Made by a program: the position numbers and the translations under genes. A stretch of 64,000 bases of DNA, from NCBI RefSeq assembly GCF_001507435.1, contig NZ_LMWH01000278.1, positions 186,001 through 250,000 on the forward strand. Reading direction: 5' to 3'. Under the pieces are notes generated by a model, which saw nothing but the letters and a program-made list of their open reading frames with translations, was not told where the DNA came from and ran no database searches. Below, one piece after another: positions 44,018-54,133 of the stretch (position 1 is its first letter; each line of letters starts with the position of its first letter). This DNA comes from Streptomyces sp. NRRL F-5122 (lineage in GTDB: Bacteria; Actinomycetota; Actinomycetes; Streptomycetales; Streptomycetaceae).

Positions 44018-45136
44018 GTGACAGCCGGTTTCCGCGACGCACGTCCGGCGTCTGCGCAGTCCGTGACGATTTCGGACGTCGCCGAGGCGGCGGGCGTGTC
44101 TCGGCAGACGGTCTCCAACGTACTCAACGCACCGGACCGGGTACGCGCGGAGACACGGGAGCGGGTCTCCCGGGTCATCGCCGAACTCGGCTACCACCCC
44201 AACCACATGGCGCGCTCCCTGCGGGCGAGTTCGCCCCGCATGATCGGCTGTCGCATCCTGCCCGTGCATGCGGAGACGGTGGCGGCCATCCAGGACCGGT
44301 TCCTGCACGCGCTCGCCGAGGCCGGACAGCAATGCGACCATCATGTGCTGCTCTTCACCGCCGCGGATGCCGACGCGGAGACCGAGCGGTGCACGACTCT
44401 GTGGCGCGCGGGCGCCGTGAGCGGCGTGGTGCTCTACGACATCACGCCGGACGACGCGCGGGTGAGCCGGCTCACCGCGGCCGGTGTGCCGTTCACGGCA
44501 TTCGGTCGTACGGCCACCAGCACGGAGCAGTACAGCTGGGCCGACGTCGACAACGCGGCGGGCGCCGCCGCCGCCATCGACCATCTGGTCGCCGCAGGGC
44601 ATCGGCGCATCGGCTTCCTGGGCTGGCCCGAGGGGTCCAGTGTCGGCGATGCCCGGGCACGTGGCTGGCTCACGGCCATGGACCGGCACGGTCTGCTCGC
44701 GGGGAGCCACCGCCTCGATGTGCGGGGTGCAGACACGACGTCGAGCGGCACCCGGCTGATGGCCGAGCTGCTTGACCGACCCGGCCCGCCGACCGCGGTC
44801 GTCGCGGCGACCGACACCCTTGCGGTGGGGGCCCTTCACGCGGTGCGCGACCACGGGCTGATCCCCGGTCGGGACGTCGCCGTGGTGGGCTTCGACGATT
44901 CCCCCGCGGCCACGGCGCTCGGGCTGACCAGCGTTCGTCAGCCGATCGAGGAGGTGGGCCGGCTGGTCATGGCGGAGATGCTGCGGCTCACCGGCCGGAC
45001 TTCGGGTGCGGACGGTGAGCCACCCACGGAGCCCTTGCACCTGGTCCTGACACCGGAATTGGTGGTCCGCGCGAGCTCGACACCGCACAAGGATTCACCC
45101 TTGTTCGAGCTGGACGCGCACCCTCTGCATCCGTGA
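44018..45136 (+). CDS. LacI-family regulator of the GH65/ABC sugar cluster
   Basis: A 372-residue regulator from GTG 44018 (GAGGGAG five bases upstream). The LacI headpiece is V-T-I-S-D-V-A-E-A-A-G-V-S-R-Q-T-V-S-N-V-L-N (about residues 16-37), followed by the hinge helix H-P-N-H-M-A-R-S-L-R. The periplasmic-binding-protein-like core (80-350) contains D-T-L-A-V-G-A-L-H-A-V and V-A-V-V-G-F-D-D-S-P-A-A. It converges on the GH65 gene with only 25 bp between stops. Likely operators: 43973-43984, 50696-50707 and 50832-50843. Confidence 0.92.
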   Translation: MTAGFRDARPASAQSVTISDVAEAAGVSRQTVSNVLNAPDRVRAETRERVSRVIAELGYHPNHMARSLRASSPRMIGCRILPVHAETVAAIQDRFLHALAEAGQQCDHHVLLFTAADADAETERCTTLWRAGAVSGVVLYDITPDDARVSRLTAAGVPFTAFGRTATSTEQYSWADVDNAAGAAAAIDHLVAAGHRRIGFLGWPEGSSVGDARARGWLTAMDRHGLLAGSHRLDVRGADTTSSGTRLMAELLDRPGPPTAVVAATDTLAVGALHAVRDHGLIPGRDVAVVGFDDSPAATALGLTSVRQPIEEVGRLVMAEMLRLTGRTSGADGEPPTEPLHLVLTPELVVRASSTPHKDSPLFELDAHPLHP

Positions 45137-45161
45137 CGAACCGGCACCTGCCGCGGCATCC

Positions 45162-47414
45162 TCACATGTGTCGTGAGGGCGTCCGCGGGGAGATCGTGAG
45201 CTCTCCCCCGGTCGGTACATGCCGCAACGTGCCCGCCGTTTGCACCGGGAGCGGTTCGCCCGTGCGCAGCCGCACCGTAGTGCCGTCGGGCCGGATGTCC
45301 ACGTCGAAGACACGGTCCCGCCAGCGCAGCCGTTGCAGGGTGATGCCTTCCAGCTCGGCGGGCAGGATCGGCGCGAGGGCGATCCGGTCCGCACGCCGGC
45401 GCAACCCCGAATAGCCGTACAGGAACTCCTGCAGGAAGCCCCCGTGGCCGGTCAGGAAGGTGAAGGCACCTCCCGTGCGGGCTTCGGCGAACTGCTCGAA
45501 GGGCGGTCTCACGAACGGTTCGACGCTGCGCCGGGTGTAGTCGAAGGCTTGCTCGGCGTCGCCGAGTTCGGCGTGCACGATGGAGTGCACCGAGTCCGTC
45601 ATCGACGGCCCGTCCTCGTGGGTGCGGGCTGCGTAGTACTCCAGGTCGGCACGTGTGACCTGCGAGGGCTGCGGGTTCTCCCACGGATAGGCGAGCATCA
45701 CCACGTCGGCCTGCTTGATCGTCCGTCCCGCGTATCCGTCGAACTCCGGGTGAATCCCGCGCACTTCGTCGAACGGAACGACGATGCGGTTCGCGACCGC
45801 GGCCCACCGCGGATCGGCGATCTCGCCGAGGGCCTCTGCCGCACCGGCAGCGAAGCGCAGGGATTCCCGGGCGGCGACGTTGGTGTAGACGGAGTCGTCG
45901 TGCGGTCCCACCGCGTACTCGTCCGGCGGGATCACGCCGTTGATGTGGCAGTGGCCCTCGGCATCGGGGGTGACACGGCTCGTCCAGAAGTCGGCGATCG
46001 CGCTCAGCACCGGCAGCCCCGCGGAACGCAGCCAACGCCTGTCGCCGGTGGCGAGCCAGTACTGCCAGAAGGCCAGGGCCACATCGGCGCTGATGTGCTG
46101 TTCGAGGCGTCCGAAGGGCGCCCAGTCGGGGGTGTCCTCCTCACCGGTGAGGCCGCTCTCCCAGGGGAAGCGGGCCCCCCGGTGGCCTCCCTCGCTCGCG
46201 GCGGCGCGGGCCGCGTCGAGGCGCGCGAGGCGGTAGTCGAGAACGCTGCGTGCGATGTGCGGATGCTGAGCGAGCAGCGCGGGCCAGATCCAGGTCTCGG
46301 TGTCCCAGAAGACGTGGCCGTTGTAGCCGTCACTGGACAGCCCGGCGGGCGACGGCGACCAGGGAGAGTCCTCGTGCACGCTGGTGAGGAGGTAGAACTT
46401 CGAAGCCCGTACGCGGCGTTGCAGCAAAGCATCGCCGCGTACGACGATGTCTGCCTCCCATTCCCGTTGCCAGGCACGCCGGTTGTCCTCCGCCAGGCGC
46501 CCGTAGCCCTCGCGGGCGGCCTCTTCGGCATGGAATCGGGCTGTGCTCAGCGGCTCGGCCGCTGTGTGGGAGGTCACCACGGCCACGTACTTGGTGAATG
46601 TCAGGGGGCGTCCGAGGGACGTGGGGACGCGGAGCGTCTGCGCCGCGCCTCCGTCCGGCGCGGGGACCGGCTCGTCGTGGGCGGATCCGGCACCGCCTTC
46701 CGGCCCCCGCACAACGGAGACGAGCGCGGCCGTGATGCCGCTGCCCTCGGCTTCCACGAGCGTCCAGATCCGCCCTTGGTCGCCGCCCCGCTCCACGGTC
46801 CGGATGCGCGATCCGGCGCGCTCGTCCAGCGCGTCGGTGATGACGAGTTCGCCCTCCCAGTGCGGCGTGACCGTCACGCTGACAACGGCCACGTGCGGCC
46901 TTGACCGGTCGGTGAACACCTCGTAGCGCACGTCGGTCATCCGGCCCGCAGGCGAGTTCCAGCGGGCTTCGGTGGTGATCGCCCCGGTGCGCAGATCGAG
47001 GCTCTGCCGGTACCGTTCGATGCCGCGGGCCGACCCGGCGCGCGGGCTGCTCACCGGGGCCCAGTCGCCCCCGATCAGCGGTTCGCTCTCGACGACGGAT
47101 GTCTGCGCCCCGGGCGGGTCGACGAACGCGGCATTGAACGAACCACTGCCGTCGCTCACATCGAGCGTGGACCACGCCGGCAGTGACGCCTTACGGGACC
47201 ATGTGCCTTCGCGGCCGGTGTAAAGACCCGCTACGTGGAACTGGGTCCGTACGGGGGCGTCGGCGAAGCCGTTGCCCGCCGCCGGGACCCGTGCCGCAAA
47301 ACGGCCGTTACCGGTGAAGGCGGGGTGATAGCCGACGGGCGAAGCAGGATCGTCCGTGGCCAGCACCCACGCGTCGACGGCCGAAAAAGGGCTGCCGCTG
47401 GTCGGAGCGCTCAA
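45162..47414 (-). CDS. GH65-family alpha-glucosidase (hydrolase type, e.g. kojibiose/acid-trehalase-like)
   Basis: A 750-residue cytosolic enzyme from TTG 47414, which follows the permease stop directly (TAG-TTG); its ribosome site AGGAGG lies inside the permease gene. The N-terminal beta-sandwich (1-280) is followed by an (alpha/alpha)6 barrel: S-S-D-G-Y-N-G-H-V-F-W-D-T-E-T-W-I-W-P, F-P-W-E-S-G, the acid-base region I-N-G-V-I-P-P-D-E-Y, H-P-E-F-D-G-Y, and T-G-H-G-G-F-L-Q. The phosphate-binding residues of GH65 phosphorylases are not evident; the pattern fits hydrolases acting on kojibiose, trehalose or glucosyl-galactose. With the importer upstream it would hydrolyse an imported disaccharide. 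Confidence 0.88.
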   Translation of the reverse strand: MSAPTSGSPFSAVDAWVLATDDPASPVGYHPAFTGNGRFAARVPAAGNGFADAPVRTQFHVAGLYTGREGTWSRKASLPAWSTLDVSDGSGSFNAAFVDPPGAQTSVVESEPLIGGDWAPVSSPRAGSARGIERYRQSLDLRTGAITTEARWNSPAGRMTDVRYEVFTDRSRPHVAVVSVTVTPHWEGELVITDALDERAGSRIRTVERGGDQGRIWTLVEAEGSGITAALVSVVRGPEGGAGSAHDEPVPAPDGGAAQTLRVPTSLGRPLTFTKYVAVVTSHTAAEPLSTARFHAEEAAREGYGRLAEDNRRAWQREWEADIVVRGDALLQRRVRASKFYLLTSVHEDSPWSPSPAGLSSDGYNGHVFWDTETWIWPALLAQHPHIARSVLDYRLARLDAARAAASEGGHRGARFPWESGLTGEEDTPDWAPFGRLEQHISADVALAFWQYWLATGDRRWLRSAGLPVLSAIADFWTSRVTPDAEGHCHINGVIPPDEYAVGPHDDSVYTNVAARESLRFAAGAAEALGEIADPRWAAVANRIVVPFDEVRGIHPEFDGYAGRTIKQADVVMLAYPWENPQPSQVTRADLEYYAARTHEDGPSMTDSVHSIVHAELGDAEQAFDYTRRSVEPFVRPPFEQFAEARTGGAFTFLTGHGGFLQEFLYGYSGLRRRADRIALAPILPAELEGITLQRLRWRDRVFDVDIRPDGTTVRLRTGEPLPVQTAGTLRHVPTGGELTISPRTPSRHM

Positions 47415-48287
47415 CTACTTCAGACCTCCTGCCGTCAGACCGTCGACGATCCGCCGCTGGAAGAACAGCACGGCCGCAACGAGGGGCAGCGTGACCACCA
47501 CGCCCGCCGCCATCTGCGTGCCGAAGGGCTGGTCGTACTTGTACTGTCCGGTGAAGAGGGACACGATCACGTTGGCGGTCATCATGTGACGGTCGTTCAC
47601 CACGCTGACCGCGATGAGGAATTCGTTCCAGGCGCTGATGAAGACGAGGATCGCCGTGGTGAAGACTCCCGGCGCGGCCAGCGGGAGCACGACCTTGCGA
47701 AAGGCCTGCGCCGGTGTGCAGCCGTCGACCTGGGCGGCCTTCTCCAGTTCGGCCGGCATCTGGCGGAAGAACGCGGTGAGGTTCCACACCGCCAGCGGCA
47801 GGGCGAAGCTCATGCTCGGGACGATCATCGCCTGATAGGTGTTGATCCATCCGACGTCCGTGAAGAGTCGAAGCAGCGGGACGACCAGGATGATCGGCGG
47901 GAACATCGACGCTGCGATGATCAGCGTCAGGATCAGCGTCTTGCCGCGGAACTGCAGCCGCGCCAGGGCGTATCCGGCGAAGATGCCGACGACCAGGGTG
48001 GCTCCGGTGGTGACTCCTGCGACGACGAGGCTGTTGACGAGCGCCCGGCCGAAGCCGTTGTGCGGGTCGAAGGCGGCCGTGTAGTTGTCGAAGGACGCAG
48101 GGGCGGGCAGCGGGGCGTTGGAGAACTGGTCGGCAGGCCTGCGCAGGCTGGACACCACCATCCAGTAGAACGGTGCGAGGCAGTACGCGACGATCGCGGC
48201 GATGCCCAGGCGCCCGGCCCAGGCCACGCCCCGCGCGGCTCCGCCCACACCGCGCCGCCGACGTCGTGTGAAGGACAGCGTGCTCAT
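47415..48287 (-). CDS. Sugar ABC transporter permease (MalG-type)
   Basis: A 290-residue permease with six helices. The EAA loop is [22 protein letters not shown] (about 190-211), the contact site for the ATPase. Its start overlaps the partner permease by 4 bp and its end abuts the GH65 gene. No ATPase gene is in the cluster, so it probably uses the shared MsiK-type ATPase, as usual in Streptomyces. Confidence 0.92.
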   Translation of the reverse strand: MSTLSFTRRRRRGVGGAARGVAWAGRLGIAAIVAYCLAPFYWMVVSSLRRPADQFSNAPLPAPASFDNYTAAFDPHNGFGRALVNSLVVAGVTTGATLVVGIFAGYALARLQFRGKTLILTLIIAASMFPPIILVVPLLRLFTDVGWINTYQAMIVPSMSFALPLAVWNLTAFFRQMPAELEKAAQVDGCTPAQAFRKVVLPLAAPGVFTTAILVFISAWNEFLIAVSVVNDRHMMTANVIVSLFTGQYKYDQPFGTQMAAGVVVTLPLVAAVLFFQRRIVDGLTAGGLK

Positions 48288-49237
48288 GACTCACTCCTGG
48301 TGCCCCGGCCGAGCAGATCGGCGCCGAACAGCTTGACGAACGCGAGGGCGACAACGGCGATGTAGACGAACAGGACGGACGCGTACGCGGCAGCCGAGCC
48401 GAAGCGCAGATTGGTCATCTCGTTGAAAGCGATCATCGACAGCGTCTCGACCGAGTGCTTGCGCGGCCCCACCAGGACATACGGCAGGTCGAACATGCGC
48501 AATACGTCCAACAGCCGGAACAGGACGGCGACCACGAGGGCCGGGCGGACCAGGGGCAGGGTGATCCGCCAGAAGACACGCCACGCGGACGCGCCGTCGA
48601 CACGGGCCGCCTCGTACAACTCGCCGGGGATGATCTGCAGCCCGGCGAGTACGAGCAGGCCGATGAACGGCGCGGTCTTCCAGGTGTCGGCGACGACCAC
48701 GGAGAGCCAGGCGTGGAACCCCTCGCTGCTCCACAGGATCTGGGTGCCGAGGAGGTCGTTGGCGACTCCCTGACTGTTGAAGATCCATTTCCAGAGCATG
48801 CCGGATATCGCGGTGGGAATGGCCCAGGGCACCAGCACGGCCGCGCGGACCAGTGCCCGGCCCCGGAAGGCACGGTGCATCACGAGGGCCATGGAGACGC
48901 CGATGAGGACTTCGAGGGTGACCGATGCCAGGGCGAACGACGTGGTGTTCCACCAGGGCCGCAGGAGGCGGTCGTCCGTGAACACGGTCGCGTAGTTACC
49001 GGTTCCGTAGTGACTGGTGTTCGCCACGAAGCCGGTGTGCGGATCGATGCCTTCGGTGGACACCTGGAACGACAGCCGCACGGCTGCCACCACCGGATAG
49101 CCGATGACCAGGGCGAGGACCAGGAGCGTGGGCGAGAGCAGGGCAGCGGCCAGGCGGCCGGTCCCGGCCCGGCGCGAGGTGCGCGGGGGCCGGGACGCCG
49201 GGGCTGTGCGCCCCGGCGTCGGGGCGATGACGGACAC
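48284..49237 (-). CDS. Sugar ABC transporter permease (MalF-type)
   Basis: A 317-residue permease: basic N-tail of 28 residues, then six helices with the EAA loop [22 protein letters not shown] at about 210-231. It lies 13 bp downstream of the substrate-binding-protein gene and overlaps the second permease (ATGA). Forms a heterodimer with it in the membrane. Confidence 0.92.
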   Translation of the reverse strand: MSVIAPTPGRTAPASRPPRTSRRAGTGRLAAALLSPTLLVLALVIGYPVVAAVRLSFQVSTEGIDPHTGFVANTSHYGTGNYATVFTDDRLLRPWWNTTSFALASVTLEVLIGVSMALVMHRAFRGRALVRAAVLVPWAIPTAISGMLWKWIFNSQGVANDLLGTQILWSSEGFHAWLSVVVADTWKTAPFIGLLVLAGLQIIPGELYEAARVDGASAWRVFWRITLPLVRPALVVAVLFRLLDVLRMFDLPYVLVGPRKHSVETLSMIAFNEMTNLRFGSAAAYASVLFVYIAVVALAFVKLFGADLLGRGTRSES

Positions 49238-49250
49238 GAGCGGGACCCGC

Positions 49251-50606
49251 CTACTTCTCGGAGATCGCCGCGGAGAGGTTCTTCTGCATGTCGGCGAGTG
49301 CGTCGTCGACGGACTTCGAGCCGTTCAGGGCGGCCGCGGCGCTCTCCTGGATGGCGGCGGTGGCGTCGCCGTAGTGCACCACGACCGGCCGGGGTGTCGC
49401 GGTGGCCAGCGACTGCTTCAGCGTGTCGAGGTACGGGAACTGCTTGCGCAGCGCGGGGTCGTCGTAGAGGTCGGTGTACGGCGGGGCCGCCGAGGTGACC
49501 TTGAGATTGGTCCGGGCGTTCTCCTCGTCGGAGAAGAACTTGATGAAGTCGAGGGCAGTCGCCTTGTTCTTGGCGAACTTGCTGATGGCGAGATCGAGTC
49601 CGCCGAGGCTTGACCTTCCGGGCCCGGACAGCCCGGGCAGCGGGGCGACGGCGAACTTTCCGGCCACCTTGCTGGAGCCGTCCTTGGCGTTGGCCAGCGT
49701 CCACTGGTACGGCCACTGCCGGTGGAAGAGCAGCTTGCCCGCCTGGAAGGCGCGTCGGCCGTCCTCTTCCTCGTAGGTGGCGGCCTGCTTCGGGATGGTG
49801 CCGTCCTTGAAGCCGTCCACCAGGAACTGCAGGCCCTTCTTGGCGGCGTCGGTGTCGACCGTCGCCTTGCCCTTCGCGTCGACGACGCTGCCGCCCGCGG
49901 AGGCCACGGCCTCGGAGAAGTTGACGGTGAGGCCCTCGTACTTGTCGAACTGGCCCGCGTAGCAATCGATGCCCTTGCCCTCGGGCAGCTGTTGCACCTT
50001 GGCGCAGTCCTGCTTCATCTCGGCCCAGGTCGCGGGCGGTTCGGCCCCGATCTTGTCGAGCAGGTCCTTGCGGTAGAAGAGCAGCCCGGCGTTGGTGTTG
50101 AACGGTATCGCGTACTGCTTGCCGAAGTAGTCACCGGTCTTCACGACGGCCGGGATCATCTTGTCGAGCGGGAACTCCTTGGCCGGCAGCTCGTCGATCC
50201 ACTGGTTGGCGGCGAACTCGGCGACCCAGATCGGGTCGAGGTTGAGCACGGTGTAGGCGTCCGACTTGGTCTGGGCGTTCTGGATGAACTGCTGACGCTG
50301 TTGGTCCGCGCTCTCCGGCAGTTCGACGAGGGTGACCTTCTCGCTGGGGTGCTGCTTGTTCCAGCGGTCCAACTGCCCTTGCAGGGTGCCGGTCGTGTCC
50401 TTGCCGGTGGCCAGGGTGATCGGACCGCGGTCGTTGGACTTCTTCGGGCCGCCCTTGGAGCCGCCCGAGCCCGAGTCACCGCATCCGGCGAGCAGCGACG
50501 CGCACACCATCGCGGCGATCGCCGCGGCCGCCCGCCGCCGCTGCCTCGCTCCCCCGGGGCCCGGGGGTGTCTGTCCCACGCCGAACACCATCCGCAACGA
50601 ACTCAC
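49251..50606 (-). CDS. Sugar ABC transporter substrate-binding lipoprotein
   Basis: A 451-residue protein from GTG 50606 (GAGGAGG five bases upstream). The signal peptide ends in the lipobox L-L-A-G-C-G (Cys at about 39), followed by a Gly/Ser linker. The cluster-B binding fold has [31 protein letters not shown] and P-R-P-V-V-V-H-Y, common in trehalose/maltose-type binders. It heads the importer-GH65 operon; two LacI-type boxes lie 90 and 226 bp upstream of its start. Confidence 0.93.
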   Translation of the reverse strand: MSSLRMVFGVGQTPPGPGGARQRRRAAAAIAAMVCASLLAGCGDSGSGGSKGGPKKSNDRGPITLATGKDTTGTLQGQLDRWNKQHPSEKVTLVELPESADQQRQQFIQNAQTKSDAYTVLNLDPIWVAEFAANQWIDELPAKEFPLDKMIPAVVKTGDYFGKQYAIPFNTNAGLLFYRKDLLDKIGAEPPATWAEMKQDCAKVQQLPEGKGIDCYAGQFDKYEGLTVNFSEAVASAGGSVVDAKGKATVDTDAAKKGLQFLVDGFKDGTIPKQAATYEEEDGRRAFQAGKLLFHRQWPYQWTLANAKDGSSKVAGKFAVAPLPGLSGPGRSSLGGLDLAISKFAKNKATALDFIKFFSDEENARTNLKVTSAAPPYTDLYDDPALRKQFPYLDTLKQSLATATPRPVVVHYGDATAAIQESAAAALNGSKSVDDALADMQKNLSAAISEK

Positions 50607-50695
50607 CGTGGCCTCCTCGCCTTTCACCGGCTGGTCGTCGAGCACGCCACAAGTCGGCTCCTCGGCGGCATCTCGTCGACGACCGTAACTCCGAT

Positions 50696-50707
50696 TTGAT
50701 CGTTCAA
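50696..50707 (-). promoter_or_regulatory. LacI-type operator 1 of the sugar operon
   Basis: TTGATCGTTCAA is a near-perfect palindrome with central CG, the usual form of LacI-family operators. The second box starts 136 bp away, compatible with looping, and a related site lies in the lacI-type promoter. Confidence 0.6.
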
Positions 50708-50831
50708 GATGGCCTTGGCAGAGCATCCCGTCAACCCCTGCGCACGGAATCCACCCACTCCAACAGACCTGCCCGCGCCCCTACAAGGACATCCGGTGCA
50801 GTTCCGCCCGCTTCCGACCCGACCTCAGAAT

Positions 50832-50843
50832 TTGATCGTTCAT
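50832..50843 (-). promoter_or_regulatory. LacI-type operator 2 of the sugar operon
   Basis: TTGATCGTTCAT repeats the first box with one difference. On both sites the preceding base is T, giving an 11-base identity TTTGATCGTTC-A. Confidence 0.55.
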
Positions 50844-51111
50844 ATCCGGCTTCTTCACGAGTGAAGGCGCGCAACGCTTCTGACGACGTGGGGGGAAGTC
50901 GGCGACGGCCGGCCGAGTGTGAGGCAGCGGGGCATTCCAGCACGGAGCTTCCCGGCACCCGGCTGATTGCTTGTCGTCTGCTGTCCGCTGGTCGCTCGGT
51001 GAGCGCGAGCAACCAGCTGACAACGAAGCCGGGTCCGGTCATCTCACCTGCTCTGGCCGTCGGCGGCACCCGTCAAGTCGTCGGAAATCTCGCCACCTGA
51101 CGGCAGCGCGA

Positions 51112-52287
51112 TCACACAGACTTGTCCCACAGCACGTGCAGAGCGGGGACCTTGCGGAAGACCAGACCGTGCGGAGCGGTGGGACGGTCCCGGTCGAGAC
51201 GCAACCCGGGAAGGCGCTGGAGCAGACGCTGGAGGGCGATGCGGGTCTCCAGGCGGGCGAGATGCGCCGCCAGGCAGTAGTGCGGGCCGTGCGCGAAGGC
51301 CACCTGGAGCCGCGTGTTCTTCCTGCGGACATCAAAACGATCGGGGCCGGGGAAGACGTCCGGGTCACGGTTGGCGCCCGTCAGGGAGACGCTGACCAAG
51401 TCACCGCGGCGGATCGTGGTCTGGTCGAGGACGGTGTCACGGGTTGCATAGCGGTCCACGACAGCAGCACCGGGTTCGAGGCGCAGAGACTCCTCGATCG
51501 CGGCGTCCAACAGACGGGGGTCCTCTCGGACCAGGTCGAGTTGGTCGGGGTGCTGCAGCAACTGCAGCAGTGCGTTGGTGATCATCCCTTCGGTGGTCTC
51601 TATGCCTCCGAACATCAGAACCGCGGCATTGGAAGCGACTTCGGGCAGCGCCAGCTGTCCGGCGGCGGAGACGAGGAGCGAGGAGGGGTCCTGCTCGGCG
51701 ACGGTGGCTTCCACAGCCGCCCGAAGTTGCCGATACGCCGCGGTACCGGCGGGTCTGGCCTCATGTCCGGCGGTGATGTCGGAGACCGACTTCACGATGG
51801 CGTCGTACCAGGAGAGCACCGTGGCCGCCGGGGTGTCGACGAGACCGAGCGCATGAGTGACAACGGCGACCGCGAGCGGACCGGCGAAAGCCCGTCGCAG
51901 TTCGCCTGCGCCCGCCGGTTCCAGCGCGGTGACGAGCCGATCCGTCTCTTCCTCGACGAACGAGGCGAAACCGTCGTACACCTCTCGGGGACGGAAGGGG
52001 GCGGTGAAGGCCTCCCGGTGGCGGGAGTGCGGGTCGCCGTCCAGAGACAGCATGCTCGGCCCGACGACCTGTGCGGTGGAGAAGCGGGGATCGTCCACGG
52101 TGAACGTCTCGGCGTCCCGCATCACGCTCAAGGCCAGGTCTCGACGGGTCACCAACCAGCCGCCCAGCTCGGGCAGCCAGGACACGGGCTCATGCGCGCG
52201 GAGCAGAGCCAGCCGGGGGTGCGGGTCGTCGGCGAGTTCCGCGAGGGTGGTTGCGGCCCCCAGCGGGAACGAGACGGCGTCGCTCAT
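51112..52287 (-). CDS. Cytochrome P450
   Basis: A 391-residue class I P450 from ATG 52287 (M-S-D-A-V-S-F-P-L-G); the frame is open 20 codons further but those lack character. The I-helix is V-L-M-F-G-G-I-E-T-T-E-G, with Glu-Thr of the acid-alcohol pair. The K-helix E-x-x-R is E-E-S-L-R and the haem loop is F-A-H-G-P-H-Y-C-L-A, with the proximal Cys at about residue 333. Electron-transfer partners are not nearby. Substrate unknown; the type resembles CYP105/107-like secondary-metabolism enzymes. It stands alone. Confidence 0.92.
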   Translation of the reverse strand: MSDAVSFPLGAATTLAELADDPHPRLALLRAHEPVSWLPELGGWLVTRRDLALSVMRDAETFTVDDPRFSTAQVVGPSMLSLDGDPHSRHREAFTAPFRPREVYDGFASFVEEETDRLVTALEPAGAGELRRAFAGPLAVAVVTHALGLVDTPAATVLSWYDAIVKSVSDITAGHEARPAGTAAYRQLRAAVEATVAEQDPSSLLVSAAGQLALPEVASNAAVLMFGGIETTEGMITNALLQLLQHPDQLDLVREDPRLLDAAIEESLRLEPGAAVVDRYATRDTVLDQTTIRRGDLVSVSLTGANRDPDVFPGPDRFDVRRKNTRLQVAFAHGPHYCLAAHLARLETRIALQRLLQRLPGLRLDRDRPTAPHGLVFRKVPALHVLWDKSV

Positions 52288-52571
52288 CACGAACTCGGGC
52301 CGGACACGGGAAAATCGATCACAGCCAAGGCTAACAACCCCGGTCAAGGCGAAGTGGATCGGGGCTGTGCACGGGCGACGCGTCGATATCGGGGATCCTC
52401 AGCCGGTCGCCGAGGGCACCGTCGCAGGCACTGGGCCCAGTGCGAGCCCCGGCCCGCCATGGCCGATACACCGCACTCCCCCACCTCCCCGAGGAGCAGG
52501 CTCACCTCTGTACAGGTTTGCCTGGACGCTTCGGCGTCCCCACCCCGCGCCGCCTACGCACGCCGGTGAAC

Positions 52572-52976
52572 CTATGTCCCGTCGAGCCGCGTGTTTTGCA
52601 TGTCGTGACTGCGCCACGCGGCATTCGATGGGGCCCGGGCGAACGTGGTGAGGGTCGGGGCGGGTACAGCCACGCTCGCGGCGTGGCCGGCCAGATGGTC
52701 CAGCAGCGGACAGCCGAGTCCGTGACGCGCACTGTCCGGGTGCACCGACACCTGCTCGACGTGGAGGTTGCCGTCGACGCGGTCGACGATCAGGTAGGCG
52801 ACCGGCTCGTCGACTCCGTCGGCCGCGCCGCAGGCCGGCCCGGTGTGGTGATAGAGGGTGAGCTCACCGAGCGGTTGCGGTTCGTCCTCGGCTGTCTCCG
52901 GCATGCCGATGTCTCGGAAGCACTGCCCGGCAGCCCTCTCGATGTCCTGGAGGACTGGCAGTTCGTCCAGGCGGAC
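52572..52976 (-). pseudogene. GNAT acetyltransferase lacking its C-terminus
   Basis: The frame reads as a normal small GNAT enzyme (L-P-V-L-Q-D-I-E-R-A-A-G-Q-C-F-R, V-A-Y-L-I-V-D, H-V-E-Q-V-S-V-H-P-D-S-A-R-H-G-L-G acetyl-CoA loop). After T-L-T-T-F it departs from the family pattern (normally V-P-W-N-A-P-Y-Y-x-x-L-G-F) and stops. The last beta strands are therefore missing. Start uncertain (GTG 52976 chosen; longer frame possible). Confidence 0.6.
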
Positions 52977-53046
52977 CAAGGGCTCGTCGTCACAGCGGGG
53001 ATCATGTGCACGCAAGCTGCGATGGTGGCTGGAGAAGAATGCCGTC

Positions 53047-53742
53047 ATGGCTCCTACTTCTCCCGCGTCGCGACTGGTGGCTGCCGCCGCCAGGGCTCAT
53101 CTCCGTCCCCTCGGTCTGCGTCAGCGCGGTCGATCTCGCCTTTGGCTGGACGATCACGGCTGGTGGTTGGGGCTCGTCGAGTTCCCTTCACCCACGTGGA
53201 GCCAGGGCAGTGGCCTGCACGTCGGAGTGATGTGGCTCTGGCAGGACCTTGATCACTTCGCGTTCAACGTCAGTGAGCGGCTGAGTGGAAACGAAGGTTA
53301 TCGCAGTGATGAGCAGTTTTCGCCGGTGGCCGAAGAGCTCGCATTCCGTGCGCAAATCCACGTGCAACAGCTACGAGACCGATTCCCTGACCTCGAAGCA
53401 GCGGCAAGCCACTTGGCCGCTCAGCCAGTCAGACGCGGGTGGTTCTGGGAACCATGGCATGCCGGGGTCACGGCTGCGCTTGTTGGTGACGTTGCATTGG
53501 CGCGGCAGCGGTTCGCCGCGGTTCTCGACGAGGAGCCCATCGCCCCCTGGATGGAGGATGCGCAGAAGACCACGCGGGAGCTGATTACTATGGCGCAAAA
53601 CAGGAATGCCGTCAGGGCCTGGGCACTGAGCAACATCGCCTCGTGCCGGCACAGACTGGGCCTGAGCCCGGCACCGCTTGCGAGGATCTTTGGTACGGGC
53701 GAGGGCGTGCAACTCGACTGCGGTCCGAATGATCTTGTGTGA
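53047..53742 (+). CDS. Uncharacterised protein
   Basis: A 231-residue protein from ATG 53047 (GGAGAAG about ten bases upstream), diverging from the truncated GNAT gene. The N-terminal half has an aromatic-rich beta motif, W-L-D-D-H-G-W-W-L-G-L-V-E-F, then L-H-V-G-V-M-W-L-W and F-N-V-S-E-R, loosely like DUF4304-type proteins. The C-terminal half is helical (P-V-A-E-E-L-A-F-R-A-Q-I-H-V-Q-Q-L). No catalytic motif is seen. G+C is a little lower than in the neighbours. Confidence 0.6.
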   Translation: MAPTSPASRLVAAAARAHLRPLGLRQRGRSRLWLDDHGWWLGLVEFPSPTWSQGSGLHVGVMWLWQDLDHFAFNVSERLSGNEGYRSDEQFSPVAEELAFRAQIHVQQLRDRFPDLEAAASHLAAQPVRRGWFWEPWHAGVTAALVGDVALARQRFAAVLDEEPIAPWMEDAQKTTRELITMAQNRNAVRAWALSNIASCRHRLGLSPAPLARIFGTGEGVQLDCGPNDLV

Positions 53743-53883
53743 TGGATCAGCCTCGATCCACCGCGTGAAGGACGGCTTGTGGACGGAGAAATAGGAAGAG
53801 GTGCCCGCTGACCTGGATTTATCGGAGTTCCTACGCCCACACCGGTCCCACGAAGCAAGGCACCTCGGAAGTGAAAGTCCCGC

Positions 53884-54060
53884 ACGGGCCCGCGGAGCTG
53901 TTCGCCGCGTTCGACGCCCCCGACCTGATCGCGCATGCCGGGCTGGTACCCAACGAGCCGGCTGGCCGAGCGGTGCGGTCTGTCCGCGCTGGTGTCCGAG
54001 AAGGTGAAGCTCGCCGGTGCGGGCAACGGTTCCCGGATGGCCGGCCCAATATCCTGCGCG
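53884..54060 (+). mobile_element. IS1380-like transposase fragment, copy 1 (degraded)
   Basis: This stretch matches 55581-55735 closely (A-E-L-F-A-A-F-D-A-P-D-L-I-A-H, then the R-L-A-E-R-C-G region in another frame). It is the N-terminal part of an IS1380-family transposase with frameshifts and no catalytic core. It sits just upstream of the MFS gene, in the same orientation as copy 2 on its other side. Sequence back to about 53755 also shows weak similarity to the flank of copy 2. Confidence 0.6.
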
Positions 54061-54133
54061 AAGTATGGACTGGAACGGTCGGCGGCGGAGGCCCAACACT
54101 GATGATCACCGGAGTCGCCAAGGAGCCCGCAGC

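Larger units (their letters stand above)
50607..51111 (-). other. Control region of the sugar operon
   Basis: No gene is supported in these 505 bp. They contain the two TTGATCGTTCAA-type boxes annotated separately, and so represent the long promoter region of the substrate-binding-protein gene and the space after the P450 gene. Confidence 0.5.

Noticed and set aside
47404..47412. GGAGCGCTC near the GH65 start as another LacI box
   Set aside because: It is only an 8-bp palindrome inside coding sequence at the start of the gene; probably chance.
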